A program made the position numbers and the translations under genes. From positions 5,426,001-5,490,000 of the forward strand of contig WPIO01000008.1 in NCBI GenBank assembly GCA_009760855.2: a stretch of 64,000 bases of DNA. Reading direction: 5' to 3'. This stretch comes from Cristatella mucedo (lineage: Eukaryota > Bryozoa > Phylactolaemata > Cristatellidae). Of this stretch, positions 35,601 to 43,170 are shown piece after piece (the stretch's first letter is position 1; each line of letters begins with the position of its first letter). Below the pieces are notes generated by a model that saw nothing but the letters and a program-made list of their open reading frames with translations, was not told the origin of the DNA and ran no database searches.

Positions 35601-38368
35601 AGAACTTAATCTCTATCCAGGTGATTTGGGCCATCTTCCTTCCTTGCTTGTCTCCTCCTCTTGCAGCCCTTACATTCCATGCATGCCTCGTTTTTGCACC
35701 ATCGAGCCATTGTTCGTTCTACACCAGCCCGACAGCTGGCGGCAATTTGAGATAGGTGGATCTTCACACAGATGCCGCCAGAGAATTAATTTGTGTCGGA
35801 CTGCCGAGTCGTCTGCAGAGAGCGAGCCATTGTCTGCCCCTCAACCGCTCGAGAGTCTGCAGCTGACTGGGAAGTCTGGTCTCTCTGCACATGCATGCCC
35901 CATCCATGATCCATCGCCCCATGCTCACTGGCTCCTGATCTACGTTCTCTCACAGTGCCACTAGCTCCTAATTGGGCTAGATACAATCTACCTTCCCAGG
36001 TGCCAGAACAGCTAAGGTCGCGACCGGTGTCGTCGGTTCTGATGCCCCAGTGGCTTTGCAGAAGCCTGGACGCCATCGCTTAGGCTACTCGGACGATGTC
36101 ACATGTCAGTTCAGTCAGCAAAAGATTTTGGATTCTCGTTTACATGCTCTGCTTGATGACCTTTTCTGAGTCAAAAGAGCCTCGCGAACACTCGAGACTT
36201 TCGATCGTGAACGTTCGGCTAGCACCAACCAACTTGGATCAGATAACAGGAGCCTTGGGTGGGACTTTCAAAGCTTCTCACAGGTTTTAGTCATTGCTTC
36301 TAAATGCTAATGTCTCTGCGGCTGCATCACATTGACGTTTTGTATGTTTATCGATGAAGGGAAACTGAGCGACCTTTGATTAAAAATGTGTTAAACTGAG
36401 AGAAAGATTATTGGCTAAAGCCCTTCGTTGAAACGTCTTCAGCTGATGCCAGCCCGCGACCTCGGACCTTAAGGCTAGCACCTGTCCCTGGGCCAAATCA
36501 GCGCAGCATTGGCTCTGGCAGCTGCAGCAGCAGCTGCGGCGGTGCAAGCCACAAGTGTCCACTAGCACGCTCACTCACCGAATCCGCTCCTCGACGAACT
36601 GCTGCTGCGTGCTGACTTGTCTGGCGAGCGATTTGGCCAATGCATCGGCGCCGAGCAGCCGGCTCTCCAGCACTCGGCGCTCGGCCGCGGCTTCGCTCTG
36701 CAGCCGGCCGATGTCGCTCTTGGACTGCGCTTGAACCACCTGCAGATCCCTGAGCAGCCGCTCGTTCGATGACTTCAGTGCGACGACCTCCTTTTCCAGC
36801 TGCGCGCTGGTCTGCACCAGGCGTGACACATCGGCTGCGACAGCGGCTAGGCTCGGGTCGCTAGCTGCTTGAGGCACTGCCGTGATCACCGAGGGGCTGG
36901 CCACTGTGACAGTGGCGGCTTCGCTGGTCTTTGCGGCAGCTGTTGTGGCAGCCGCCATGTTTACCGCATTGGTTAATGGTTTGGCGGTGGCAGTGGCAGT
37001 CTTAGTGCTGGTGGTGACGGTATCGACCTTTGCAGCAGGGGTGGTAGTATCTGCTTTGACAGCTGCAGTGGTGGCAGCTGTGCCAGTGGCCTTGGTTGCA
37101 GCTGCTATGCTGGCCGAAATGGTTGGTAGTTTGGTGGTGGATGCACTAATAGTGGCACTGGTAGTGGTGGCAATCATTGTGGTGGCACTGGTAGTGGCAG
37201 CAGCTTTAGTGTTGGAGGTGCTGATGTCGACCTTGGTGGCAGGGGTGGTAGGAGCTGCTTTGACAGCAGCTGTGGTGGCAACTGTACCAGCGGCAGCAGC
37301 TGTGCCAGTGGCCTTGGTAGCAGCTGGGGTGGTAGCTTTAGTGGTCACTGTGGTGCTGTCGGCCTCGATAGTAGCGACGGTGGCAACCTTTGCTACTATT
37401 GCAGTAGTAGCTGCTTTGACAGCTGCAGTGGTTGCAGTCGTAACAGTGGCCTTGGTTGTGGTTGCTATGCTGGCTGCACTGGTTGCTGGTTTTGTGGTGG
37501 TTGCACCGGTAGTAGTGGCACTGGTAGTGGTAGCACTGGTAGTAGTGGCCGTGGTAGTAGTGGCACTGGTAGTGGCGGCAGTGGTAGTGGCAGCACTGCT
37601 TGCATCAACAGTTTTAGCGTTGGATGCCGTGGTGTCGACCTTAGTGGCAGGGGTTGTAGTAGCTGCTTTGATGGCAGCTGTGGTGGCAGCAGTGCCTGTG
37701 GCCTTGGTTGCAGCTGCCGTGGTAGTTTTAGTGGTCGCTGTAGTGCTGTCGGCCTTAGATGCAGCGACTGTAGTAGCCGTTGTGCTGTCGGCCACAATAG
37801 TAGCCACGGTGGCAGCCTTCGCAGTGGCTGGGGCGGGGCTGTCAGTCTTAGCAGTGGTAGTGGTAGCTGTCAGAGTGATTTCTGACTTAGTGTCAGGGTC
37901 GATGGCAGCCGTTGGGGCTGCCACACTAGAGGCCCTTGATGTAGCAGTGACATCTGCGTTAGCAGTGGTAGCATCAGTGGTGGCTGAGTTGGAGGTCGCT
38001 GCATTAGCAGTTGTGGCCTTGGTAGTGGAGGCTTTTGTGATGGCAGCTTTGGTGGTGGCAGCTTTGGTGGTAGTGGCCATGCCGGCGGCTGTCACGGTGG
38101 TAACCGTCTTTACGATCGTTGTTGTCAAAGTGGCAGCTGTGGCGCTGGTTTTGGCCGCGTCCAGGCTGGGGTTGGTTGAGCCGGCATTGTCGGCATCAAG
38201 AGAACAGGCTAAGCTGAGGCATGAGGCAGCGACAAGCGCGGCGATCACTAGCGTAGCAGCGGTCTTCCCTGGTGTTGCTGCCAGCATCCTCAGTAGAGAC
38301 GCTATGCGAACAATGCCCAGCGGCGGCCACTCCTCGGAGCAAGCATGTGGTGGCCAACGCCTCAGCAA
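17504..38368 (-). CDS. Gene A: 14-exon gene for an anchored or secreted protein with mucin-like stalk, coiled coil and conserved ectodomain (unnamed family)
   Basis: Seen: exons 38368-36579, 33539-33388, 33248-33127, 32518-32300, 32105-31858, 29170-29089, 28737-28625, 27520-27429, 27334-27104, 26952-26842, 22917-22793, 22664-22441, 18520-18340 and 17659-17504 join with matching phases into 3846 bases, about 1281 residues. All borders are GT-AG. Residues ~37-56 form a hydrophobic anchor or uncleaved signal, ~60-500 are Thr/Ala-rich, ~503-597 form a coiled coil, and the remainder is a globular ectodomain with Cys, Trp and N-glycosylation sites. Exons 8-14 are matched one for one by gene B. Inference: a type II membrane or secreted extracellular protein with an O-glycosylated stalk. 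Its function is unknown and I recognise no named family. The 5' borders of exons 6 and 7 are the weakest part of the model. The first Met could also be residue 28, just before the hydrophobic segment. Confidence 0.82.
17752..18165 (-). mobile_element. LINE B 3' end in gene A intron 13
   Basis: TAATGTAATGTATCTCCGTC tail at the left, then inverted LGCE... to [20 protein letters not shown]. Antisense insertion relative to LINE reading, same strand as gene A, lying between exons 14 and 13. Closest in sequence to the copy at 42.8 kb (both read SCYSHATHY and [15 protein letters not shown]). Confidence 0.85.
18340..18520 (-). CDS. Gene A exon 13, first HxH segment
   Basis: 181 bases, acceptor CATTGCAG|G, donor CAGAAG|GTTGGT, phase 2 in and 0 out. 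The peptide begins YAHLYRNPP, has a variable Asn/Ala/Thr linker, then [20 protein letters not shown] and ends LDAGGVIQK. Gene B has SPHDHLVELDADDINELNAG. The linker diverges while the HxHxxELDxDD part is kept, a pattern expected under protein-level selection. Confidence 0.88.
18521..20030. other. Gene A intron 12, left part; possible decayed ORF
   Basis: A weakly coding-like stretch on the plus strand around 19,200-19,710 ([35 protein letters not shown] in another frame) could be a decayed retroelement gag-like or ORF1 remnant. I cannot assign it. A few TAACC units at 18,640 are too short to mean a telomere. Confidence 0.25.
20031..20209 (-). mobile_element. SINE-2 copy (tRNA-derived)
   Basis: Minus strand: GAGCCGTGATCGCACACTAG (A box region), TGTTCGAATCCTGCTGCGGG (B box), a CACTGCAAGCAGTGGTGATA hairpin, AAATCAGCTG and a (TTTA)n tail. 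In intron 12 of gene A. Confidence 0.8.
20222..20320. repeat. AT-rich (TA)n and ATATTTA tract
   Basis: TATATATTTATATATTTGG-like repeats running into a TATATATATATATATATA run and TTTATTTACTTATTTA. Confidence 0.8.
20440..20520 (+). repeat. TTTTTTTCTTTGTC short tandem repeat
   Basis: Four to five units of a 14-base pyrimidine-rich repeat ending in a T-rich run. Confidence 0.8.
20841..20900 (+). repeat. 30-bp perfect tandem duplication
   Basis: CGCGTTTGGCTATTCGCATC plus CGTTTTAGAG occurs twice head to tail without a difference, so it is recent or under gene conversion. Confidence 0.9.
21340..21527 (-). mobile_element. SINE-2 copy, best preserved
   Basis: Minus strand: TGGCTCACTAGG fits the pol III A box and GGTTCGAATCC is a perfect B box. 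These are followed by GCCACTGCAAGCGGTGGTGA, AAATCAGCTAG and (TTTA)n. The tRNA-like head reads GAGCCGTAATGGCTCACTAG. In intron 12 of gene A. Confidence 0.88.
21566..21738 (-). mobile_element. LINE B 3' tail fragment
   Basis: TAATGTAATGTAATGTATCT tail, GGGTGTTACGCAGGAGAG, CGGCTTTCGGTATGCATTCG up to AAAGAGAAAGTGGGAAGCAT. Severely 5' truncated. Confidence 0.85.
22441..22664 (-). CDS. Gene A exon 12
   Basis: 224 bases in both genes, acceptor CACTGCAG|GTC. It encodes [55 protein letters not shown] and DQS. The next codons AAG TGA would end the protein, but AA|GTGAGC is also a donor and gene B has AA|GTAAGT at the same place. Splicing in phase 2 to exon 13 restores a conserved frame, so I take the donor as real. 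Confidence 0.9.
22793..22917 (-). CDS. Gene A exon 11
   Basis: 125 bases in both genes, acceptor GCCAG|ACAAG and donor GGCGAG|GTTCGT. The peptide ends [13 protein letters not shown]; gene B has NYYLTPEEFFSGGE. Local GC is higher than in the surrounding intron. Confidence 0.9.
22918..23827. other. Left part of gene A intron 10, no element recognised
   Basis: GC-rich near exon 11, with overlapping short frames on both strands and no conserved motif. Nothing here matches the equivalent gene B intron (58,042-61,435) by eye. Confidence 0.4.
23828..23965 (+). mobile_element. SINE-2 copy, plus strand, diverged
   Basis: GGGCCGTGATAGCCCAGGAG (A box region), GATCGTGGATTAGAATCC (B box), GATGATAGTCTTTTAGGCTC and a TTAAAA-rich end. 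In intron 10 of gene A. Confidence 0.7.
24235..25970 (-). mobile_element. LINE A copy, best preserved RT
   Basis: Minus strand reads [60 protein letters not shown], then [14 protein letters not shown] (catalytic box), and [20 protein letters not shown], ending SGSL. Long open stretches remain, with a few frameshifts. 5' truncated at ~25,970 where another LINE A tail abuts. In gene A intron 10, same strand as the gene. Confidence 0.9.
25975..26164 (-). mobile_element. LINE A 3' UTR fragment
   Basis: AATAATACACTTGATAAAGC, GAGAACTCAATCTCTCTCCA to GTGGTTAGTGGC. It sits between the 5' end of one LINE A and a SINE-1, in tail-to-head series. Confidence 0.85.
26165..26290 (-). mobile_element. SINE-1 copy
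   Basis: Minus strand: GCCGAGCTGGTTTGTCCCAC, TTAAGGTGCTCGCCTCGATC, GTGGGCTCGAGTCAC (B box region), then GCGTCTAAATTGAGATTGAG and GCGCTATACAAATG. tRNA-derived head with a LINE A-like tail. Confidence 0.8.
26463..26556 (+). mobile_element. SINE-1 fragment
   Basis: GGTCATGGGCTCGAGCCCCG, then AGCGCCTGAATATAGATTAA, GTTCCCTTAGAGCGCTATAC and AAATGAGTTTA. The A box end is degenerate. Close to exon 10 of gene A. Confidence 0.75.
26842..26952 (-). CDS. Gene A exon 10
   Basis: 111 bases in both genes, phases 1 in and 1 out. The acceptor is CCGCCTAG|ACAGG. It encodes [20 protein letters not shown] and [11 protein letters not shown]. Its Cys and the Cys at the end of exon 9 are kept in both copies. Followed by a 3.9-kb intron holding LINE A, LINE B, SINE-1 and SINE-2 insertions. 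Confidence 0.92.
27104..27334 (-). CDS. Gene A exon 9
   Basis: 231 bases, acceptor CTCATAG|GG and donor TGCTTCA|GTAAGAC. It encodes [20 protein letters not shown] (sequon NLT), [37 protein letters not shown] and YSCF. The gene B exon is one codon longer and highly similar. Intron 8 upstream is only 94 bases. Confidence 0.92.
27429..27520 (-). CDS. Gene A exon 8
   Basis: 92 bases, acceptor GCCACAG|C and donor ATACCGG|GTAAGAAC. The peptide [20 protein letters not shown] is matched by FVLGPNGNWNGANKGLFYNS in gene B, and both end REIPG. Same length, borders and phases in both copies. Confidence 0.9.
28222..28398 (-). mobile_element. SINE-2 copy in gene A intron 7
   Basis: Minus strand: ATGAGCCATGATGGCATACT, AAGGTGGTTTTGCTTTTCGC, GGTTCGAATCCTGCGGTGGG, then GCCACTCTAAGCGGTGTTGA and AAATCAGCTAGTACTG. 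It lacks a clear (TTTA)n tail. Confidence 0.8.
28625..28737 (-). CDS. Gene A exon 7
   Basis: Donor GTTGACAG|GTATGG in phase 2 fits exon 8. The phase 0 acceptor is either TTCCGCAG|CCA (28737, used here) or CCACAG|CTA (28731). The peptide contains [20 protein letters not shown] and [11 protein letters not shown]. Intron 7 (1.1 kb) carries a SINE-2 copy. Confidence 0.68.
29089..29170 (-). CDS. Gene A exon 6 (5' border uncertain)
   Basis: The donor AAGCAG|GTACCC (phase 0) is clear, and the frame [20 protein letters not shown] looks coding. The best pyrimidine-rich acceptor (GCATTTCTAG, about 9 bases further upstream) gives the wrong phase for exon 5; GGAGACAG|C at 29171 gives the right phase. 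A LINE B copy begins within about 30-50 bases upstream on the opposite strand and may have displaced the original acceptor or removed the exon's beginning. An extra unseen exon is the alternative. Confidence 0.6.
29200..30606 (+). mobile_element. LINE B copy with near-complete RT and an internal deletion
   Basis: Open for ~380 codons: [86 protein letters not shown] and [15 protein letters not shown] (catalytic YADD). At ~30,262 the sequence passes directly from SPRARNLG to [18 protein letters not shown], omitting the section that normally lies between RT thumb and the C-terminus. A stop (TAA for TAT) follows shortly after. The tail is ATTACACATTACATTACATT. It lies in gene A intron 5 beside exon 6, antisense to the gene. 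Confidence 0.88.
30607..31489. other. Gene A intron 5, right part; nothing recognised
   Basis: A 19-base tandem duplication (TTCAACTGCATTCCCGCTC) lies near 30,940-30,977. Otherwise low-content sequence. Confidence 0.4.
31490..31622 (-). mobile_element. SINE-1 copy next to gene A exon 5
   Basis: ATAATAATTCACTTATATAA at the left, CAGGCGCTTTACATGTGC, GGGGCTCGAGCCACGACCCC and CGAGTGCCATGGCCGCTGGG. It ends about 235 bases from the exon 5 donor. Confidence 0.8.
31858..32105 (-). CDS. Gene A exon 5
   Basis: 248 bases, phase 0 in and 2 out. The acceptor AATTAAAG|GAG is weak in pyrimidines, but an upstream stop in the same frame forces it. The donor GGCTCG|GTAAGAAG is strong. It encodes [20 protein letters not shown], an N-glycosylation sequon (NET), [11 protein letters not shown] and a C-terminal TSRSAR. 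Confidence 0.8.
32300..32518 (-). CDS. Gene A exon 4
   Basis: 219 bases, phase 0 at both ends, acceptor TTGCTGTAG|GTT and donor CTGCAG|GTACTA. It encodes [18 protein letters not shown]..., then [16 protein letters not shown] and ends ASSWFDLQ. It is rich in aromatic residues, as expected of a folded extracellular domain. Confidence 0.82.
33127..33248 (-). CDS. Gene A exon 3
   Basis: 122 bases, acceptor TTCGCAG|GTG and donor CCGGAG|GTGAGC, phase 1 in and phase 0 out. The peptide includes [18 protein letters not shown] and ends PFPEVPPE. Too short to stand out as an open frame; found by splice sites and phase between exons 2 and 4. Confidence 0.78.
33388..33539 (-). CDS. Gene A exon 2
   Basis: 152 bases, acceptor CGTTAG|G and donor TTTATAG|GTACGT, entering in phase 2 and leaving in phase 1, which fits exon 1 before it and exon 3 after it. 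The peptide contains [12 protein letters not shown], then [19 protein letters not shown]. It links the coiled coil to the ectodomain. Intron 1 upstream is about 3.0 kb. Confidence 0.75.
34130..34275 (-). pseudogene. U2 snRNA-like relic (in gene A intron 1)
   Basis: Minus strand: AGCACCTTGCCTCTTGGCTA then AGATCCAATTGTATATACTG TTC resembles the U2 5' end (CGGCCTTTTGGCTAAGATCAAGTGTAGTATCTGTTC, quoted here only as a family likeness). A later TATTAAATG...GGAACGGAGATG also resembles U2. The branch-site-pairing GUAGUA is not intact (GUAUAU), so it would be a pseudogene. The likeness may be limited to the first ~45 bases. Confidence 0.42.
34276..36578. other. Gene A intron 1, mostly unassigned
   Basis: Apart from the short tail fragment at 35.6 kb no element is recognised. 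A plus-strand frame at 36,096-36,290 starts with a hydrophobic stretch ([16 protein letters not shown]) but has no support beyond that. Confidence 0.4.
35574..35630 (-). mobile_element. Short SINE-1 or LINE A tail fragment
   Basis: TCATATAGCACCCTAAGAGA ACTTAATCTCTATCCAGG; only the shared 3' tail remains, so the family is undecidable. Confidence 0.6.
36579..38368 (-). CDS. Gene A exon 1: anchor, Thr/Ala-rich mucin-like region, coiled coil
   Basis: Open from Met at 38368 for 596 codons. The N-terminus is basic and then hydrophobic ([20 protein letters not shown], residues ~37-56). Next comes a long degenerate array of Ala/Thr repeats such as [14 protein letters not shown] with scattered Lys and Asp, as in O-glycosylated mucin stalks. 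The last ~95 residues are a heptad-rich coiled coil ([20 protein letters not shown]). The exon ends at a strong donor, ATTCG|GTGAGTG, in phase 2; reading on gives a stop two bases into the intron. The repeats are imperfect at DNA and protein level. GCN/ACN codons make the opposite strand an equally long Val/Ala frame, which is a mirror artefact. No homologous exon of gene B is in the window. Confidence 0.85.
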
Positions 38369-38800
38369 CGGGCTCTACTTATGCAGCTTGGGCTGCAGCA
38401 GCTTCCAGTCGACGAGAGCCGATAAGGGAAATGTCTACAACAAGCCGCCGTGCTTCGAGCGCATGAGAATCGCCAGGTGGATTGCCAATTTAGACTATCA
38501 CTTGACGTATAAACGGGACGGACTAAAGCAATCATGTAACAAATTGTGCAATGAATGTCGCCGTCTCAGCTTTTGCCATGCAGGCGACTGAGAGACAGGC
38601 CGAGGTGGGTTGACAGGATGCCGACACTCGATGGTCTCGTTCAATTACATCCGTTTCTCGCTACCTCGAGCCAATGCAGTACGTAGGAGAACTATGCGAA
38701 GGATAGGGCTGCTGCTGCTTCTGCTGCTGCTGCTGCTCTAGCTAAATTGTGCATGGCTGCTTCGACCGTGCACAATTAAAGAGGCCACGTACACGCTCAA
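38369..38800 (-). promoter_or_regulatory. Presumed 5' flank of gene A
   Basis: Upstream of the gene A start codon; no TATA box or initiator is convincing. It contains a (CTG)n stretch at 38,710-38,736. The duplicated arm begins close to its right end. Confidence 0.3.
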
Positions 38801-38867
38801 CTCATTCACAGACGCATCGCTCGCAGTGTTGTCAACCCACACGAGTCAATTACATGCAATTTAACTA

Positions 38868-39032
38868 TTTGCACATTGACCCTGTGCATGTCACCCTAAC
38901 CAAGTTATTCTTGTTGTTTATTGAGCATGCTACTCCTAACCAATCGATCGTGCTTTCGTTGTAGCAATTGTAAAGCGCCTAGAAAGAGATTGAGTTCTCT
39001 GAAGGCACTTTGTCAAATGTATTAATATTTTT
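38868..39032 (+). mobile_element. LINE A 3' UTR fragment
   Basis: CACATTGACCCTGTGCATGT, AAAGCGCCTAGAAAGAGATT, GAGTTCTCTGAAGGCACTTT and ATTAATATTTTT. Tail only. Confidence 0.85.
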
Positions 39033-39243
39033 TATGAGTAAAAGAGTACCACGGCAGTGATTATTTTAGCCTTTTCTATAAAAAAAACGTCATTAATTGC
39101 ACATTGGTGTGCAACGCCGTAAAATTCCGTCGTTAAAATCCAACTGAAATGGCGGCTGGACTATCGTTTGACACTCTCAAACAATGTTTAGCCACAATTT
39201 AGCGTCAATTTAATGTCAAGTAACCATGGTCTCTCGTTAAATA

Positions 39244-39380
39244 GTTCGGCCTAGTGATTAAGGTGCTCACTCCAACCAGGGTCTCGCCGAGGTCATGGGC
39301 TCGAGCTCCAAGCCAATTGTGAAGCACCTAAAAAGTGAATAAGTTCTCTTAGTGCGCTGTGCAAATTTATTATATGTAAT
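39244..39380 (+). mobile_element. SINE-1 copy
   Basis: GTTCGGCCTAGTGATTAAGG (A box region), GGTCATGGGCTCGAGCTCC (B box region), then GTGAAGCACCTAAAAAGTGA, GTTCTCTTAGTGCGCTGTGC and AAATTTATTAT. Confidence 0.82.
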
Positions 39381-39941
39381 GTTACATGTATAAATGACGC
39401 AGAACTGTTTATTTTGAAACCGAATTTTATTTTCCCATACCAAAGGAAAGAAATACAAAGTGATGCAGGTATGAAAGCGATATCTTTGTGGTAAATCTTC
39501 AAGTTCTGTGGGAAATAAGGCATTTGTGCTTATGTCCACAGCAATGCCTTTTTCCTGGGATGATACTGCTATTATATCACTTTTATAATAAGACTAATTC
39601 TTAAAAAGGTAAACTAAGAGCGCACCAGGAAATAATTGAGATAACAATCAAATAAATTACGCAGTCAAATTTTAAAATTGATGAAGAGTTTAAACAGAAA
39701 TTGAAGTTGAGAGCCAGAATTGTTTTCCTGCTCTTCAAAGCGCTTTCCTAAACGCAGCAGTCAGTCATAGTGTCCGCGCAATAACCTTCATATGACTGTC
39801 ATTTTGTTCTTGGATCCAGTGAAGGTCTTTAATTTGAGTGATCTATCCCGTTTGTCAGAATGTCTCTTCTCTTGAGAATGAGTTAACTCCCTAGCATTGA
39901 GTGAACTGCCGAAGCTGACGAATTGTGTTGGCAATAATTCC

Positions 39942-40082
39942 GAGCTGGTTTGACCCATGGGTTAAGGTGCTCGCCCCAACCAAGGTCTGGCCGAGGTTTT
40001 AGGCTTGAGCTCTAAGGAAAATGTGAAGCACCTAAAGAGAGAATAAGTTCTCTTAGTGCGCTATGCAAATGAACTATTATAG
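39942..40082 (+). mobile_element. SINE-1 copy
   Basis: GAGCTGGTTTGACCCATGGG, TTAAGGTGCTCGCCCCAACC, TTTTAGGCTTGAGCTC, GTGAAGCACCTAAAGAGAGA and GCGCTATGCAAATGAACTAT. It shares AAGCACCTAAA.AG.GAATAAG with the copy 700 bases to the left, so the two form a subfamily. Confidence 0.82.
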
Positions 40083-40277
40083 TTATATTATATTCTGGCA
40101 TATGGCCGCAGCAATTAAACTTTCTATAGGGAATTTCCTAAATGCTTGCCAAGTCGTAAATATTAGCTAGCAGCAACTCTTGTGGGAAATGCCATCAAAT
40201 AGGAAAAACTGCTTTCATGAGACAGCCGAACAAAGATGGGAAGATTTGTACTCACTGCCAAGAAGACTTGAACTCGC

Positions 40278-40780
40278 TGTCACTTCATTCTTTGGCTCCA
40301 GCCTATCTCTCAGATCTACTCCCACACCAGGCCAAGCTTCGTACCACCCGCTTTTCGCAATCCAGCAGTTTACCACTACCTCGTACACACCTCAAATCAT
40401 TTGGAGACCGTGCATTTAGTTCGTATGCAACAAAAGCCTGGAACTCCCTCCTGACTTGTATGAGAACATCCCCTGACTTGACCAAATTTAAAAAGAACTT
40501 TAAAACGCACTTATGTAGGACAGCATTTAGTGGGTCCCTGTGATTCGTCCTTCATGTGCTTATGCGTGCTGACACTGTGCATGCTGCCACTAACCACATT
40601 TGCATGCTGACCCTGTGCATGTCACCCCTAACCAGGTTGCTTATGTTATTTATCAAGCATGATATTACTCACGATTCAATCACGTTTCCCTTAACAGCAA
40701 ATGTAAAGCGCCTAGGAAGAGATTGAGTTATCTGAGGGCGCTTTATCAAGTGCATTAATATTAATATTATTATCAAGAGC
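40278..40780 (+). mobile_element. LINE A 3' end, C-terminal ORF open
   Basis: [54 protein letters not shown] and stop, then the full 3' UTR and ATTAATATTAATATTATTAT. It interrupts arm 2 where arm 1 (near 4,985) is uninterrupted. Confidence 0.88.
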
Positions 40781-42764
40781 TCCAACGTAATTTCACGGCT
40801 GTAGAATGGCTTTTTATTCCACTGAGGGTGTGTCGTTACGATTTTTCATGTTTACAGTAATCGCTTAACCTCTAAGGAAGTGACAAACGTATAGTTCTTT
40901 TTGCAATAGAGTTAGCACTCACTTCTAAAGACATGACGGTGAGTTCTGGCTCAGACAAAGTCAATGGCTTGGCATGCTGTCATAACGGTGCTTCACAATG
41001 CTGCATAGCCAGAGCCCAATTTATGGTGCTGAACGTGAAACAGGAGTCGAAACAAGACATGGCTGTGTCGCCTGGTCGTTTTAAAGAAGTCAGGTAGAAG
41101 CCTTTGGCAAGTGCTGCAGCTACTACTGCCATGTTCACTGAGCCACCACTTCCCCACCTGATGAGCCGCTCCACTACCAGACGAGCCGCTCGTCTACCTG
41201 CCGATCACTAACAACGACCTACTCACTGGCTAGCTTTCTGAGCTAGCCGACCCCGATCGCTTCATGGCAGCAAACTAAAGCTAAAAAATAAAGTGAAAGT
41301 AGTAAAGGAAACCAAAAGTGCGCTTTTCGGCAGGACAATGCGAACCTCCAATTCTATACCAAGCTACCTGCCGCGATCTCTTGCACAGTTGCTCACGTGT
41401 AGATAAGTTTGGTGGAAGCAGGTGCCTCGATGCTTGCCAATTGGTGCTCTGACGGTTATTTGCTTCGTAGCAGTATTTTTCTTAAATCAGTTAAAAGCCA
41501 ATTAGGGGCGAAATAGCGAATGGAAGCCAATCTCCACAAGTTGTGCTTTGGTATATAGACACGAACAATTGCAATGAGAGAATAAAGTATTCGCCTCATT
41601 CGTCTCTAAAATGTGTGCACAATCAATGGTATTTAATGAATGCTATACTAAGTATGCAAGCTTAAGCCTAGATAGTAAGCGTTGGTACCCAGACACACAG
41701 CCTGTCGGAGCAGCTGGATCTTTAATCTTGGAACTCCCTTAAATTTAACAGCGTCGCTTCAAAACTGAGAAGCCTCAGCCTCTTAAACGATTAGTTCCAT
41801 TCGATCAGAGTGTGCTCAATTACGTCACGAGCTACCATCAATTGGTAGGTGATCGGGGCAACCTAGCCACCTATTCACCTCGTCTCCTAGTCACCTAGTC
41901 ACACAGTGGCGCCGCCTGCACTGGTCTCACGAAACCTTAACTCTACCTGCAGATTCCACGTTGACCACCTCAAACGAAGGCCCGCCATACCGGAAGCGGG
42001 CCAAGCTTAGACGATCGACACTTGCCTGCAATAGAATGCCAAGCGTTGCCTTGCCAGTGGCGAAGCAATGCTCGTCGAGAAATCTCTTAGCTACACTCTT
42101 CAAGAGAATTGGTCTACAGGCGGACCGCGGAAGCACATGTCGAGAACGACCCGCGTCAGGCGTTGTCTACGAACTCCCTGACCATCTTCCGGGAAGCCTC
42201 GTGTGCTCTATCTAAATTTCTTAACGGGATTCCATCGTCCGAGTAGGGAGTCGACGGTCCGACGAGGGTAAGTTCCGACGGAGTCCGAGTAAGGTCCAAC
42301 GGAGTTAATCGGCTAAGGCAATGCAAGATGCGTTCGGGTTCGATCTTTTCGAATTCATCAATACTTCCAGCTGTTTTCACACGGGCGATATGATGCTGTT
42401 GTTATGACACCACGTGGTAGAAAGATGGCCAAACGCGGCAGATGGCGACAATCTCACTTGGAGTGCACGTATGCTTTGAGCAGCAGCGATAGCAGCAGTG
42501 GGCCATGTCAGGTAGCTGAGTAGATCAAGTTTTTTTTATCTAGTGAACACAGAGGTACCTCTAAGTGCGTAGATAGCAAGTCTAGAGTTAAGAGAACTCA
42601 TCAAGCATGCCCAGTATTGCAGCGCAAGGTCATCAGTAGGCACAGGCTTTTTCATCGCTGGTGCAAAGGAACATTTTTCGCCACGCTCAAAGACTCAGAA
42701 AACCGGAGGACTTCGAGGGCAAGAATCCGCTAATCTCTGTTGTACACTAAGGCTTACTGCTGCA

Positions 42765-43170
42765 CCAGTTTCGGCCTCTGCGAGCCCTCAGGTCCTGTGT
42801 GGACAATAAATTAGCTGTTCCATTCCTCCTCTTAAAGACCGTTGGCGACAGAAGCTTTTGCTCTGCTGGTCCTAGACTGTGGAACTCACTTCCACAATTC
42901 TTACGCAACGACGACTACTCTCCTGCTGCCGACTATGGCTCATCCTTTTCAGTGGTCCTGAGCTGCTACTCCCATGCTACACACTACCACAACTGCTCTC
43001 CCGACTCTGCTATGCTTCCCACTTTCTCTTTTTGGCGTGAGACGAAGTCTGTTGGCTACCGAATGCGTACCGAAATCCACTTAGGCTGTGAGTGCGCTAT
43101 ACAAAACTCTCATGCGTAACACGCACATGGTCTTTATGACTTTGTGAAGTTACAGACAGATACATTGCAT
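42765..43170 (+). mobile_element. LINE B 3' end in arm 2
   Basis: Open from [20 protein letters not shown] through [20 protein letters not shown], then CGCACATGGTCTTTATGACT and GTTACAGACAGATACATTGC. CTTACTG precedes and CTTCACTG follows, where arm 1 has a single CTTTACTG, a likely target-site duplication. Confidence 0.88.

Noticed and set aside
36096-36290. Small plus-strand frame with hydrophobic start, possible secreted peptide
   Set aside because: Inside gene A intron 1, no conservation or splice support; hydrophobic starts of this length are common by chance.
36882-38591. 569-codon plus-strand open frame, Val/Ala-rich
   Set aside because: It is the mirror of the Ala/Thr codons of gene A exon 1; it continues only because GCN and ACN reverse to NGC and NGT. 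The minus frame has the anchor, coiled coil and splice donor.
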